Assembly (NCBI GenBank): GCA_965222015.1
Contig: CBDCTL010000011.1
Location: 1-64,000, forward strand
DNA from: JANQPX01 sp965222015
GTDB taxonomy: Bacteria > Pseudomonadota > Alphaproteobacteria > Geminicoccales > Geminicoccaceae
Direction of reading: 5' to 3'
DNA: 64,000 nt
The notes below the pieces were generated by a model. It made no database searches. It was not told the DNA's origin and saw only the letters and a program-made list of their open reading frames with translations. Position numbers and translations under genes: made by a program. Below, piece by piece: positions 25,759-34,504 of the stretch (positions are counted from its first letter, which is position 1; each line of letters begins with the position of its first letter).

Positions 25759-25904
25759 GGATCTCTTTGAAGCGTTTCCGTAATCCAAACTCTAGCGGGA
25801 ACAGCGCCGGCCTGTCCATTGGGAATGGTCTGATCCATATTCCGATACGACCTAAAATGGTGTATCCGCTTGGTTCCCTCGAACGAACAATCGTTTCCCA
25901 TCTT

Positions 25905-28085
25905 ATGGCCATTCAGAACTACGACATCATCGTTGCCGGTGATTTCCGTCATACACCCTGCAGCAGGACGACTCTCGCCGACCAGCTTCAGGCGTTGATC
26001 GAAGGTGGATACAGAACCGGCATCCTTCAACTGACCGGCGCGCTGTCGGACCATCCGGAATCCCTCCACGCCTCCATCCGCCGGATGATCGACGACGGCC
26101 GGATCGCAAAGCTCGATCCCGACCTCGCGCTATCGGCCAGGCTGATGATCGCGGCGGATCCCGAACTGTTCATCCATCGGCCGAGGCGCCCGCTCCGCGT
26201 CGAGGCCGACCACCGCCTCGTGCTGGTCGCCGAAGCGCCGGCCAGCTTCGGACAGATCGACCAGGCGCGCTGGGCCGCCATATCGAGCCATGTGCGGGAG
26301 ATGTTCGGCGAAGACTGCCGCTTTGCGCCCATGAGCCCTGCGGCCCGCGCTCAGCTCCTGCTTTGCGATCCGAGGCCGGCGCTCACCGACGCCGACTGGC
26401 ATGACTGCGTCGATCTGGACGCCTGGCGGCCGCATGGCGGGAATCCCGGCGGCCCCCGTCCGCGGATCGGCGGCGCTTCGGCACATCCGGACGACTGGCC
26501 GCACGATCCAAACGAGATCTTGTTGCTCTTTCCCGACGATTCCCGGTTTCTGGTGAAGATCCGGGGCGCCGATGCGGCCCTGCGGGAACGGCTGGGCGCC
26601 TATCCACGCAACTGGGAACTCCTGCACGCCGAGGAAACAGGCGAGGCCGACTTTCTGGCGTCGATCGACGTCTTCGTACACTGCCATCACCCATCCCGCA
26701 CCGACCCGCTGCATCCCCTGCTTCTGAAGGCGATGGCGAGCGGCGTCGTGCCCGTGCTGCCGACGAGCTATCACCCGATCTTCGGCGATGGCGCGATCTA
26801 TGCCCGTCCGGACGAAGTCGGTGCCACGGTGCTTGATCTGCACGCGGACCACGCGCACTATCGGCGAGCCAGCGAAGCGGCCAGAACCTGCGTCGAGGAG
26901 CGTTTCGGCCCCTCCACGCTCGTCGGCCTCGTCGATGGTCTGATCGGTCCGCCGGCGCGGGAGACGATCGCCGACGCCGCGCCGTCGCGCCATCGCCGTC
27001 GGGTGATGTTCGTGACCATCAACGGCATCGGCATGGGCCATCTGACGCGCATGCTGGCGATCGCTCGCCGTTGTCCCGATCCGATCGAGCCCGTCTTCGT
27101 CACCATGTCCCAGGCGCTCAAGGTGCTGCGTCAGCAGGGCTATCTCGCCGAATTCATCCCGAGCCGCAAATATCTCGGCGCCGACGTCGCCACCTGGAAC
27201 GGCTTCGTGAAAGACGAACTCGGCGAGATGCTGTCCTTCTACGACCCAGCCGTGGTGGTCTTCGACGGCAACGTTCCCTATCAAGGGGTGATCGAGGCGA
27301 TCAAGGCGAATGCCGATCCCTGGTCGATCTGGTCCAGACGCGGCATGTGGCGGTCGGAAAGCCTCGACATCATCAAGCGCGAACGGCATTTCGACGTGGT
27401 GCTGGAGCCGGGCGACCTCGCAGCCCCCGACGATCACGGCATCACGTCACGCCATCGCACGCGGACCCACAGGGTCGATCCGATCAGGCTGCTGGACGCC
27501 GGCGAAATGCTGCCGCGGGAGCAGGCGCGCCTGGAGCTCGGTCTCGATCCCGACCGCACGACCGCGCTCATTCAGCTCGGTGCCGGCAACAATTTCGACT
27601 TCAGAAGCATCCACAAGATCGCCTTCGAGCATCTCACGAAACGATATGACGTTCAGATCGCGGTCGGCGAATGGCTGATCAGCGAGCGGCCGATCGATCT
27701 GCCGGACAGCGCCGTGCGCATGCCCGATTATCCCTTCGCCCGCTTCTTCAACGCCTTCGATCTCGCGGTCAGCGCCGTCGGCTACAACTCGTTTCACGAG
27801 CTGTTGTACGCGGGCGTGCCGACCATCCTGGTGCCGAATGAGGCGACCGAGCAGGACAACCAGCTCGCGCGAGCACTCTACGCCGATCGCCTCGGTCTGG
27901 GAATCTGCGTGCGATCGACCGAAACCTACGCGCTCACCGCGGCGATCGACCGCCTGTTCGACCTTGCGGAAAGGGAGCGCATGGGATCGAACCTGAAAGC
28001 GCTCGATCCCGCCAATGGTGCGCAGCAGGCGGCGACGCTGATCGAGGAGCTGGCCTACAGCCGCCGGATCGATCGGCCAGCGTGA
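25905..28085 (+). CDS. Two-module GT-B glycosyltransferase
   Basis: From the ATG at 25905 the protein has 726 residues and two GT-B-like halves. The first (1-360) opens YDIIVAGDFRH and ends in a GT4-like LLKAMASGVVPVLPTSYHPIFG. The second, from about residue 368, begins with VMFVTINGIGMGHLTRMLAIA, a GT28/MurG-like loop, and ends with SAVGYNSFHELLYAGVPTILVPN for UDP-sugar binding. Fused modules suggest two sugar transfers in sequence, or one catalytic and one scaffold half. No membrane segment is present. The upstream in-frame ATGs lack ribosome sites and family-like sequence. Confidence 0.8.
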   Translation: MAIQNYDIIVAGDFRHTPCSRTTLADQLQALIEGGYRTGILQLTGALSDHPESLHASIRRMIDDGRIAKLDPDLALSARLMIAADPELFIHRPRRPLRVEADHRLVLVAEAPASFGQIDQARWAAISSHVREMFGEDCRFAPMSPAARAQLLLCDPRPALTDADWHDCVDLDAWRPHGGNPGGPRPRIGGASAHPDDWPHDPNEILLLFPDDSRFLVKIRGADAALRERLGAYPRNWELLHAEETGEADFLASIDVFVHCHHPSRTDPLHPLLLKAMASGVVPVLPTSYHPIFGDGAIYARPDEVGATVLDLHADHAHYRRASEAARTCVEERFGPSTLVGLVDGLIGPPARETIADAAPSRHRRRVMFVTINGIGMGHLTRMLAIARRCPDPIEPVFVTMSQALKVLRQQGYLAEFIPSRKYLGADVATWNGFVKDELGEMLSFYDPAVVVFDGNVPYQGVIEAIKANADPWSIWSRRGMWRSESLDIIKRERHFDVVLEPGDLAAPDDHGITSRHRTRTHRVDPIRLLDAGEMLPREQARLELGLDPDRTTALIQLGAGNNFDFRSIHKIAFEHLTKRYDVQIAVGEWLISERPIDLPDSAVRMPDYPFARFFNAFDLAVSAVGYNSFHELLYAGVPTILVPNEATEQDNQLARALYADRLGLGICVRSTETYALTAAIDRLFDLAERERMGSNLKALDPANGAQQAATLIEELAYSRRIDRPA

Positions 28086-28234
28086 TGCGCTCGGAGAGAG
28101 CGCCCGGGCGACATGTTCCGAGCGAGTGCCCCGCCTTCCGCCATTGACCGGAGCGCTGGCCGGGGCCAAGACAACGGAGCCGGGCGGCCTCGGGCGAGGC
28201 GGCGCCTGCCTTCGAATGTTCCGAAACGGGAGCG

Positions 28235-29059
28235 ATGATGCGGTTCTTGTATTGCGGCGATGTGGTCGGTCGGGCCGGGCGCGACGTCATCCTGGCCTCG
28301 CTCCCTCGCCTGCGCGAACAGCATCGTCTGGACGTGATCGTGGTCAACGGCGAGAACGCGGCCGGCGGCTTCGGCCTGACGCCTTCGATCTGCGACGATT
28401 TCTTCGCCGCCGGCGCCGACCTCGTCACCACCGGCAATCATCTGTTCGACCAGCGCGACATCATCCCCCATTTCGACAGGGAACCGCGTCTCGTCCGGCC
28501 GATCAACCTGGCGCCCGGCACGCCCGGCCGCGGCGCCGCCGCGGTCGAGCTTCCCGACGGCCGGCGCTTTCTCGCCATTCAGCTCATGGGCCGGCTGTTC
28601 ATGGGAAGCTACGACGATCCCTTTCGAGCGCTCGACGCCGAGCTCGCGAAACATCGCCTCGGCCAGTCCGCAAGCGCCATTCTGGTCGACATCCACGCCG
28701 AAGCGACCAGCGAGAAGATGGCGGTCGGCCACGCCGCCGACGGCCGCGTGTCCCTGGTCGCCGGCACCCACACGCACGTCCCGACGGCGGACGCGCAGAT
28801 CCTGCCCGGCGGCACCGCCTACATCACCGACGTCGGCATGACCGGGGACTACGACTCGGTCATCGGCATGGAGAAGACGTCGTCGCTGAAGCGCTTTCGA
28901 TCGGACGTTCCGGGGCCGCGCATGACGCCGGCGCTCGAGGAGGCCACGCTCTGCGCCGTGCTGGTCGAGACCGACGACAGGACGGGGCTTGCCAGAACCA
29001 TCGAGCCGCTTCGCCTGTTCGGCCGCCTCGCTCCGACCCACGATTTCGAGCGCCCGTGA
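28235..29059 (+). CDS. YmdB-family metallophosphoesterase (2',3'-cyclic nucleotide phosphodiesterase type)
   Basis: The 274-residue protein has all metal-binding motifs of the TIGR00282/YmdB family: GDVVGRAGRD near residue 8, NGENAAGGFG near 38, GNHLFDQ near 68, VDIHAEATSEK near 149, and GTHTHVPTAD near 175. Members hydrolyse 2',3'-cyclic nucleotides using a binuclear metal site in the cytoplasm. Two adjacent ATGs compete for the start. Its stop overlaps the GTG of the MFS gene, coupling the two. Confidence 0.9.
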   Translation: MMRFLYCGDVVGRAGRDVILASLPRLREQHRLDVIVVNGENAAGGFGLTPSICDDFFAAGADLVTTGNHLFDQRDIIPHFDREPRLVRPINLAPGTPGRGAAAVELPDGRRFLAIQLMGRLFMGSYDDPFRALDAELAKHRLGQSASAILVDIHAEATSEKMAVGHAADGRVSLVAGTHTHVPTADAQILPGGTAYITDVGMTGDYDSVIGMEKTSSLKRFRSDVPGPRMTPALEEATLCAVLVETDDRTGLARTIEPLRLFGRLAPTHDFERP

Positions 29060-30264
29060 GCGCCCGGGCGATCCCTCGGCCGGAGCGAACACGGGGACTG
29101 ATCGTCCTCCTGATCGCCATCACAGCACTCGCCCCGGTCTCGCTGCAGATCTTCATCCCGGCCCTGCCCGCCATCCAGTCGAGTTTCGAGAGCGGCACGG
29201 GCGTGACGCAGCTGGTGCTCAGCCTTTCGATCCTCGCGAATGCCGTCGCCACCCTCCTCTACGGCCCGCTCTCCGACCGTTTCGGTAGAAGGCCGGTGGT
29301 GCTCGCCGGCTTCTTCATCTTCATCGTCGGCAGCGCGCTATCCGCCGTCGCGCCTACCGTCGGTCTCCTGATCGCAGCCCGCATCATCCAGTCCGCGGGC
29401 GCTGCCGCCGGCATGGTGCTGGCGCGCGCCATCGTCCGCGACCTCTATGATCGCGAGCAGGCCGCGAGCGTCATCGCCTATCTCACCATGGCCATGGTCG
29501 TGGCGCCGATGCTCTCGCCCACGATCGGCGCCGTGCTGATCGACCTTCTGAACTGGCGCGCGATCTTCGTCGCCATGACCATCCTGGGCGTCGTCCTCAC
29601 CTTCGTCGTCTGGCGCCGTCTCATCGAGACCCATGCGGCCCAGGCCGGCGGCGGGCTGCTGTCCGGTTTCGGCCGCGGTAGCGCCTCATTGTTCAAAAGG
29701 CCCCTGTTTCTCGCCTACACCCTGCAGAGCACCTTCGCGATCTCGACGTTCTTCGCCTTCCTCGCCGGCGCCCCCTATTTCATGATCGACATTCTGGACC
29801 GCTCCGCGACCGAATATGGCGTGCTGTTCATCGTCATTTCCGGTGGCTTCATGTTCGGCAACTTCATCACCGCGCGGCTGGGACGCCGCTTCGGCATCGA
29901 TCGCTTCATTCTCGTGGGCAGCGTCCTGGCCCTCATCGGCACATCGATCGCCTTCCTTCTCCTGATCGCAGGCTCCTGGTCGCCCTATGCCCTCTTCGGC
30001 CCGATGATCGCCGTCGCCTTCGCCAACGGTCTGTCGATCGCCAATGCCCAGGCCGGCGCCGTGAGCGTCGATCCGGAACTGGCGGGCACGGCCTCGGGGC
30101 TCGCCGGCTTCGCGCAGATGTTCACCGCCGCCCTGGTCAGCCAGGCGGTCGGCATGCTGCAGAACGGCACGCCCTACCCCATGGCCGCCTTCATGGTCGC
30201 CTGCGCACTCGCGTCGCTGGTCTGCTTCGCGCTCGGCAAGGCGCTGGCCGGGCGGACCGGCTGA
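29056..30264 (+). CDS. MFS drug-resistance transporter (Bcr/CflA type)
   Basis: The 402-residue protein begins at a GTG that overlaps the upstream stop (GTGA). It has twelve predicted membrane segments and the MFS motif LYGPLSDRFGRRPV in the loop after segment 2. The segment AARIIQSAGAAAGMVLARAIVRDL (spread over segments 4-5) is typical of the Bcr/CflA branch, proton-coupled exporters of drugs and small metabolites. The substrate is not predictable. The coupling to a cyclic-nucleotide phosphodiesterase gene is probably an accident of compact gene order. Confidence 0.88.
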   Translation: MSARAIPRPERTRGLIVLLIAITALAPVSLQIFIPALPAIQSSFESGTGVTQLVLSLSILANAVATLLYGPLSDRFGRRPVVLAGFFIFIVGSALSAVAPTVGLLIAARIIQSAGAAAGMVLARAIVRDLYDREQAASVIAYLTMAMVVAPMLSPTIGAVLIDLLNWRAIFVAMTILGVVLTFVVWRRLIETHAAQAGGGLLSGFGRGSASLFKRPLFLAYTLQSTFAISTFFAFLAGAPYFMIDILDRSATEYGVLFIVISGGFMFGNFITARLGRRFGIDRFILVGSVLALIGTSIAFLLLIAGSWSPYALFGPMIAVAFANGLSIANAQAGAVSVDPELAGTASGLAGFAQMFTAALVSQAVGMLQNGTPYPMAAFMVACALASLVCFALGKALAGRTG

Positions 30265-30415
30265 CGCAAGAATCGCCGCGCGCCCCGATTTTGCCGCACA
30301 CCATTGTCCGCGCGGCCCGCCCAACCCATTGTCATAGAGAAGAACTTCGAGCCGACGACCGCCGGACGGAGATCGAAACGGACACGGCTCGGCTCACCCA
30401 GGGGAGGTGCGGACG

Positions 30416-31168
30416 ATGTCATGGCTCGTTGCCCGGCGACGTTGGTTCTTCGCGTGCCTCGCCCTCTTTTCGGCCTTGCTGATCGCGCCGGCCAGCTTCG
30501 CTGCGATCAGTCGATCGGCCGACGGGACGCTGATGTCGAAGGCACTCGCGCCGCTCGACGGCGACGGGCTGCGTGGCCGGCTCGCCGAAGCCAGATTCGC
30601 GCTCATGGAGCTGAAGGCCATCGTCGATCAGGCCAGGCAGACGATCGATCTCGGCCGCAGACTCGACGCCCGCCGAAGCGACAATGACCGCCTCCGCCGC
30701 ACGATCAGGCTGCAGCGGACGGCGATGACCGGCCTTTGGCGGGATGCCGATCCGAAACAGGCCGAGCTCGCAGCCCTTCGCGGTTCGATCGTCGACAACT
30801 GGCTGGAAAGCGTCCGCCTTCGGGAGCGGTCCGACGGGGTCGAGCGGCAGCTGATCGAATCGCAGCTCATCTGGCGTTCGATCACCGAGAGGGCGACGGC
30901 GCTGAAACGGCGTCTCGCCGAACAGCGGGCGGCACTGGCGAGCCTCAGGGCCGAAAGCGCCGCCATCGCCCGAAAGCTGGCCGACACCCGCCATGACCTC
31001 GCCCGCAGCCGCGCAAACGCCGAGCGGCTGCGAAGGGAGAAACAGACCCTCGTCCGAACGGCGGGGCAGATGCGACGCGGCGTCACCGCCGCCCTGCGCT
31101 CGGTTCTTCTGGAACAGGCGGAGGCGCGGCTGCGCGCCCGGGCGCAGGTGAAGCCGATACCCCACTGA
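30416..31168 (+). CDS. Exported coiled-coil protein, function unknown
   Basis: From the ATG after GGGGAGG the product is 250 residues: a signal or anchor helix (WFFACLALFSALLIAPASFA) and then almost entirely coiled coil from about residue 50 to 230, rich in Arg, Ala, Leu and Glu (LRAESAAIARKLADTRHDLARS). It resembles periplasmic helical proteins such as the adaptor parts of envelope assemblies, but no family was recognised. It stands alone. Confidence 0.6.
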   Translation: MSWLVARRRWFFACLALFSALLIAPASFAAISRSADGTLMSKALAPLDGDGLRGRLAEARFALMELKAIVDQARQTIDLGRRLDARRSDNDRLRRTIRLQRTAMTGLWRDADPKQAELAALRGSIVDNWLESVRLRERSDGVERQLIESQLIWRSITERATALKRRLAEQRAALASLRAESAAIARKLADTRHDLARSRANAERLRREKQTLVRTAGQMRRGVTAALRSVLLEQAEARLRARAQVKPIPH

Positions 31169-31181
31169 TGCGGTCACACCA

Positions 31182-31349
31182 CTAGGTGCGGCAGATCTCG
31201 GCCGGCGCCATGCCGCGGGCACGGAGCAGCGCGCCGTCGATGGCGTCCGCCGCCGGCTCCGTCAGCAAAGGGCGCATGGCCGCCGGCGGGCCGGGGACCA
31301 GGACGCCGTCCAGCCCGGCGAACAGCCGGATCTCCGAGCTCTCGATCAC
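31182..31349 (-). CDS. Possible small protein of 55 residues
   Basis: A GTG-initiated frame reads SSEIRLFAGLDGVLVPG and ends APAEICRT. Nearly all codons end in G or C, as in real genes here, and it lies 16 bases downstream of another small gene on the same strand. No ribosome site is clear and no family is recognised, so it may be chance or a gene fragment. Confidence 0.3.
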   Translation of the reverse strand: MIESSEIRLFAGLDGVLVPGPPAAMRPLLTEPAADAIDGALLRARGMAPAEICRT

Positions 31350-31365
31350 CGACGGCGCCCCGCGC

Positions 31366-31626
31366 TCAGGATGCCGCGCGCTCGATCAGAAGGTCGGCCT
31401 CGTCAGCGACGTCGCCGGTGAAGACATCCTCGCCGGCGCGCCGATACCAGTAGCCGGCATTGGCGTCGTCGCCCTCGATGCGGTGCAGCAAGGCGTGCAG
31501 CCGGTCATAGGCCGCCTCCCCTTCGCGACTCTGCGCAAGCTCATGCGCCTTCCGCCACGCCGCGCCGACCTGCAGGCCGTCCGCCTTGAGCGCCGTCAGC
31601 GCCTCCTCGATATCCCGCATGACCAT
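31366..31626 (-). CDS. Small cytoplasmic hypothetical protein
   Basis: The 86-residue helical protein (ALTALKADGLQVGAAWRKAHEL, YDRLHALLHRIEGDDANAGYWYRRAGE) has a GGAGGTGG site directly before the first ATG; a second ATG two codons on has better spacing. The NAGYWYRRAG motif is found in short conserved proteins of proteobacteria whose role is unknown. It sits 26 bases downstream of a phytanoyl-CoA dioxygenase-like gene and is probably co-transcribed with it. Confidence 0.65.
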   Translation of the reverse strand: MVMRDIEEALTALKADGLQVGAAWRKAHELAQSREGEAAYDRLHALLHRIEGDDANAGYWYRRAGEDVFTGDVADEADLLIERAAS

Positions 31627-31652
31627 TCCACCTCCTCGGCGCCGTCCGCAGC

Positions 31653-32423
31653 TCAAGCGTCCGGTATCCGCACGCGAAAATCGTTCTTTCCAGAAACGTC
31701 CCGGCCCCGCAACAGGAAGATCGAATGCCGGGACATGTCGAGGCCGCCGCGCTCGGCGTGACGCCGCTCGGCGAGCTCGCGATCATAGACCGAGCTCGTC
31801 GGCATCAGCCGAAGCGTCATGCCGCGGCGCGGATGCGGCGAGCGGTTCTCCTCGGAGCCGTGGGCGATGTAGACGTCGTGAAAGGCCATGCCGCCTGCCG
31901 GCAGGACCAGGTCCTCGGCCTGGCTTTCGTCATACTCGGTCTTCACGAGCTCGCGGTTCAAGGTGTAGTTGGGATCGTTCCTGACCTCATGCGCCATCAG
32001 CCGGTTGGCCTTGTGCGATCCCGGGATGTAGCGAAGACAGCCGTTCTCGACCGTCGCCGCGTCGACCGCGATCCAGACGGTGCAGGTGGCGAGCGGCTGG
32101 ATCGGCCAGTATTCGCCGTCCTGGTGATAGGGCGTCTTCTTGCCGTTCAGCGCCGGCTTGGCGAAAAAGCTCATGTTCCAGAGACAGATGTCGTCGCCGA
32201 TCAGCTGCGCCACCATGTCGAGGATCGCCGCGTTTCGCGCGTAGTTCAAAAAACCGAGATCGTGGCTCAGGAGCACCGAGCAATTGTCGCGAAATTCGGG
32301 ATGCCTCGCGAGCAGCCGGTCATGATCCCGCCGGATCTCCTCGAGCGTCTCCTCGGGCAGGCGATAGTCTGGAACGACATATCCTTTTTCGTGATAGGCC
32401 TCGATCTGCACCTCGCTGAGCAT
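31653..32423 (-). CDS. Phytanoyl-CoA dioxygenase (PhyH) family protein
   Basis: The 256-residue protein has the facial triad of Fe(II)/2-oxoglutarate dioxygenases: HQD in TPYHQDGEYW near residue 120, the distal His in VYIAHGSEENRSPHPRRG near residue 195, and the 2-oxoglutarate-binding Arg in RRGMTLRLMPTS. PhyH enzymes hydroxylate lipid-like or natural-product substrates. The substrate here is unknown. The small gene downstream may be co-transcribed. Confidence 0.85.
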   Translation of the reverse strand: MLSEVQIEAYHEKGYVVPDYRLPEETLEEIRRDHDRLLARHPEFRDNCSVLLSHDLGFLNYARNAAILDMVAQLIGDDICLWNMSFFAKPALNGKKTPYHQDGEYWPIQPLATCTVWIAVDAATVENGCLRYIPGSHKANRLMAHEVRNDPNYTLNRELVKTEYDESQAEDLVLPAGGMAFHDVYIAHGSEENRSPHPRRGMTLRLMPTSSVYDRELAERRHAERGGLDMSRHSIFLLRGRDVSGKNDFRVRIPDA

Positions 32424-32557
32424 CGTTCATCCCCTCCCGTTCTGCCACCGGACCCTGACCTTCAATTCTATCCGAAGAGGGCTGACGAAGGCCATGCTGC
32501 CCTTTAAGGTCGTGGGCAGGCTCGATGCTGCAGGTCCAAAAAAAGGGAGAGAAGGAC

Positions 32558-32872
32558 ATGGCCAGGGTGCACGTTCTCGCCGTCATCACCACCAAGCCCG
32601 GCAAGCGGGACGAGGTGCTGGAGATGTTTCAGGCCAATGTGCCGGCGGTGCTCGCCGAGGACGGCTGCATCGAATATGGCGCGACCGTCGACCATGAGGA
32701 TGCCGGCGCGATCCAGACCAGATATGGCGAGGACACCTTCGTGGTGGTCGAGAAATGGGCGAGCCTGGATGCGCTGAAGGCGCATGGTGCCGCGCCGCAC
32801 ATGAAAGCCTATGGCGAGCGGACCAGGGACATGCTGGCCGACCGCCGGATCTACGTGATGTCGGACGCCTGA
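32558..32872 (+). CDS. Antibiotic biosynthesis monooxygenase (ABM) domain protein
   Basis: The 104-residue protein is a single ABM ferredoxin-like domain: VHVLAVITTKPGKRDEVLEM, a central GCIEYGATVD strand and FVVVEKWASLDALKAHGAAPHM. Such proteins act as quinone-forming monooxygenases or degrade small signals; many are of unknown function. GGGAGAGAAGGA before the ATG sets the start. Its stop directly abuts the end of the convergent mlaF gene. Confidence 0.85.
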   Translation: MARVHVLAVITTKPGKRDEVLEMFQANVPAVLAEDGCIEYGATVDHEDAGAIQTRYGEDTFVVVEKWASLDALKAHGAAPHMKAYGERTRDMLADRRIYVMSDA

Positions 32873-33661
32873 TCAGGCCGCGCGCACGTCCAGCTCGATC
32901 GGCCCGTCGGCGTGGCCGTTGATGAACTGCTCGACATAGGCGTTGCCGCTGTCGTCGATCTCCGAGACCTGACCGTCCCAGATCAGCTCGCCCTTGTAGA
33001 GCATGGTGACCCGATCGGCGATTTTCCGGGCGCTCGCCATGTCGTGGGTGATCGAGATCGCGCTGGCGCCGAGCTCGCGCACGCTGTGGGCGATCAGGTC
33101 GTTGATGACATCCGCCATGATCGGATCGAGGCCGGTGGTCGGCTCGTCGAAGAACAGGATCTCCGGCCGCCGCGCGATCGCGCGGGCGAGGCCGACGCGC
33201 TTTTGCATGCCGCCCGAGAGCTCGGCCGGCGAGAGATCGGCGACGTCGGCGCCGAGGCCGACCTGGGCGAGCGTCTCGATCGCCTTCTTTTTCGCCTCGT
33301 CCCGTCCCATGCGGTCCACCTGCAGAAGGCCGAAGGCGACGTTCTCCCAGACCGGCAGGCTGTCGAACAGGGCGGCCCCCTGAAACAGCATGCCGAATTT
33401 GTGCATGACCTTCTCCCGCTCATGGCGGGACAGGCCGGTGACCTCCTGGCCGTCGATTTCGATGCTGCCCTCGTCCGGCTCGAGAATGCCGAGCACGCAT
33501 TTCAGGAGCACCGACTTGCCGGTGCCGGAGCCGCCGATGACCACGACCGATTCGCCGACGGCGACGTCGAGGTCGATGCCGCGAAGGATGTGTTTCGAAC
33601 CGAAGCTCTTTTTCAGGCCGCGGATCCTGATCTTCGGCGTCGCACTTGCTGGATCGCTCAT
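32873..33661 (-). CDS. mlaF: ABC transporter ATP-binding protein MlaF (lipid asymmetry)
   Basis: The 262-residue ATPase has Walker A GGSGTGKS, signature LSGGMQKRVGLARA, Walker B ILFFDEPTTGLDP and the switch His in ISITHDM. The MQKRVGLARA signature is typical of the Mla/Ttg2A group that moves phospholipids between outer and inner membranes. Its start overlaps the stop of the MlaE-type permease (ATGA). No MlaD, MlaC or MlaB gene follows; the ABM gene is convergent. Confidence 0.92.
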   Translation of the reverse strand: MSDPASATPKIRIRGLKKSFGSKHILRGIDLDVAVGESVVVIGGSGTGKSVLLKCVLGILEPDEGSIEIDGQEVTGLSRHEREKVMHKFGMLFQGAALFDSLPVWENVAFGLLQVDRMGRDEAKKKAIETLAQVGLGADVADLSPAELSGGMQKRVGLARAIARRPEILFFDEPTTGLDPIMADVINDLIAHSVRELGASAISITHDMASARKIADRVTMLYKGELIWDGQVSEIDDSGNAYVEQFINGHADGPIELDVRAA

Positions 33662-34431
33662 GAGCTGAAGAACACCTCCGTGACGACGTAGTTCGCGGTC
33701 AGGATCAGGATCGAGGCCGAAACCACCGCCTTGGTGGTCGCCGCACCGACGCCTTGCGCGCCGCCGCGCGAATTGTAGCCCTGATAGCAGCCCATCAGCG
33801 CCACGAGAAATCCGAAGATCGCCGCCTTCACCAGACCGGAGACCACGTCCTGGGTCTCCAGATAGTCGAAGGTGCGGTTGAGGTATTCGTAAGGACTGAA
33901 GCCGAGCTTGTAGACGCCGACGATGTAGCCGCCGAGCACGCCGATGATGTCGGCGATCAGCACCAGGACCGGCAGCATCAGGAATCCCGCCATCACCCGC
34001 GGCCAGACCAGATATTTGAACGGGCTGGTGGACAGCGTGGTCAGCGCGTCGATCTGCTCGGTCACGCGCATGGTGCCGATCTCGGCCGCCATCGAGGCGC
34101 CGACCCGGCCTGCGACCATCAGCCCCGCCAGCACCGGGCCGAGCTCGCGGGTCATCGACAGCACGACGATGGTCGCGACCGCGCTCTCCGCCTCGAAGCG
34201 GGAAAAGCCGGTGTGGCTCTGCAGCGCCAGCACCATGCCGGTGAAGATCGCGGTCAGGCCGACCACGGGCAGCGAATAATAGCCGATGTCGACCATCTGC
34301 CTGAGGATCGCGCGCCCGTAATAGGGACCGGACAATCCCTGGAAGATGGCGCGAAACGCGAACAGCGTGATCTCGCCGACGGTCTCGAACAGCGAGAGAA
34401 CGAGGCGGCCGATGATGGCTAGAGGGTTCAT
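33658..34431 (-). CDS. mlaE: ABC transporter permease MlaE
   Basis: From the ATG at 34431 the protein is 257 residues with five membrane segments and the MlaE-family motif RELGPVLAGLMVAGRVGASMAAEIGTM (spanning about 98-124), which forms the coupling region with MlaF. This is the membrane core of the Mla phospholipid transporter. The open frame extends upstream but is not family-like. It is the first gene of a two-gene operon with mlaF. Confidence 0.92.
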   Translation of the reverse strand: MNPLAIIGRLVLSLFETVGEITLFAFRAIFQGLSGPYYGRAILRQMVDIGYYSLPVVGLTAIFTGMVLALQSHTGFSRFEAESAVATIVVLSMTRELGPVLAGLMVAGRVGASMAAEIGTMRVTEQIDALTTLSTSPFKYLVWPRVMAGFLMLPVLVLIADIIGVLGGYIVGVYKLGFSPYEYLNRTFDYLETQDVVSGLVKAAIFGFLVALMGCYQGYNSRGGAQGVGAATTKAVVSASILILTANYVVTEVFFSS

Positions 34432-34504
34432 GCGTCTCCGATCCGATGGACGGCGGCCGGCCGGTCTCGCCTTCGACCGATGCCGGCAATGTCCAAAAGA
34501 ATGA

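Noticed and set aside
29338..30324. Antisense frames across the MFS gene rich in Asp, Glu and His
   Set aside because: These are reverse images of hydrophobic codons in membrane proteins, as also seen opposite TctA and MlaE.
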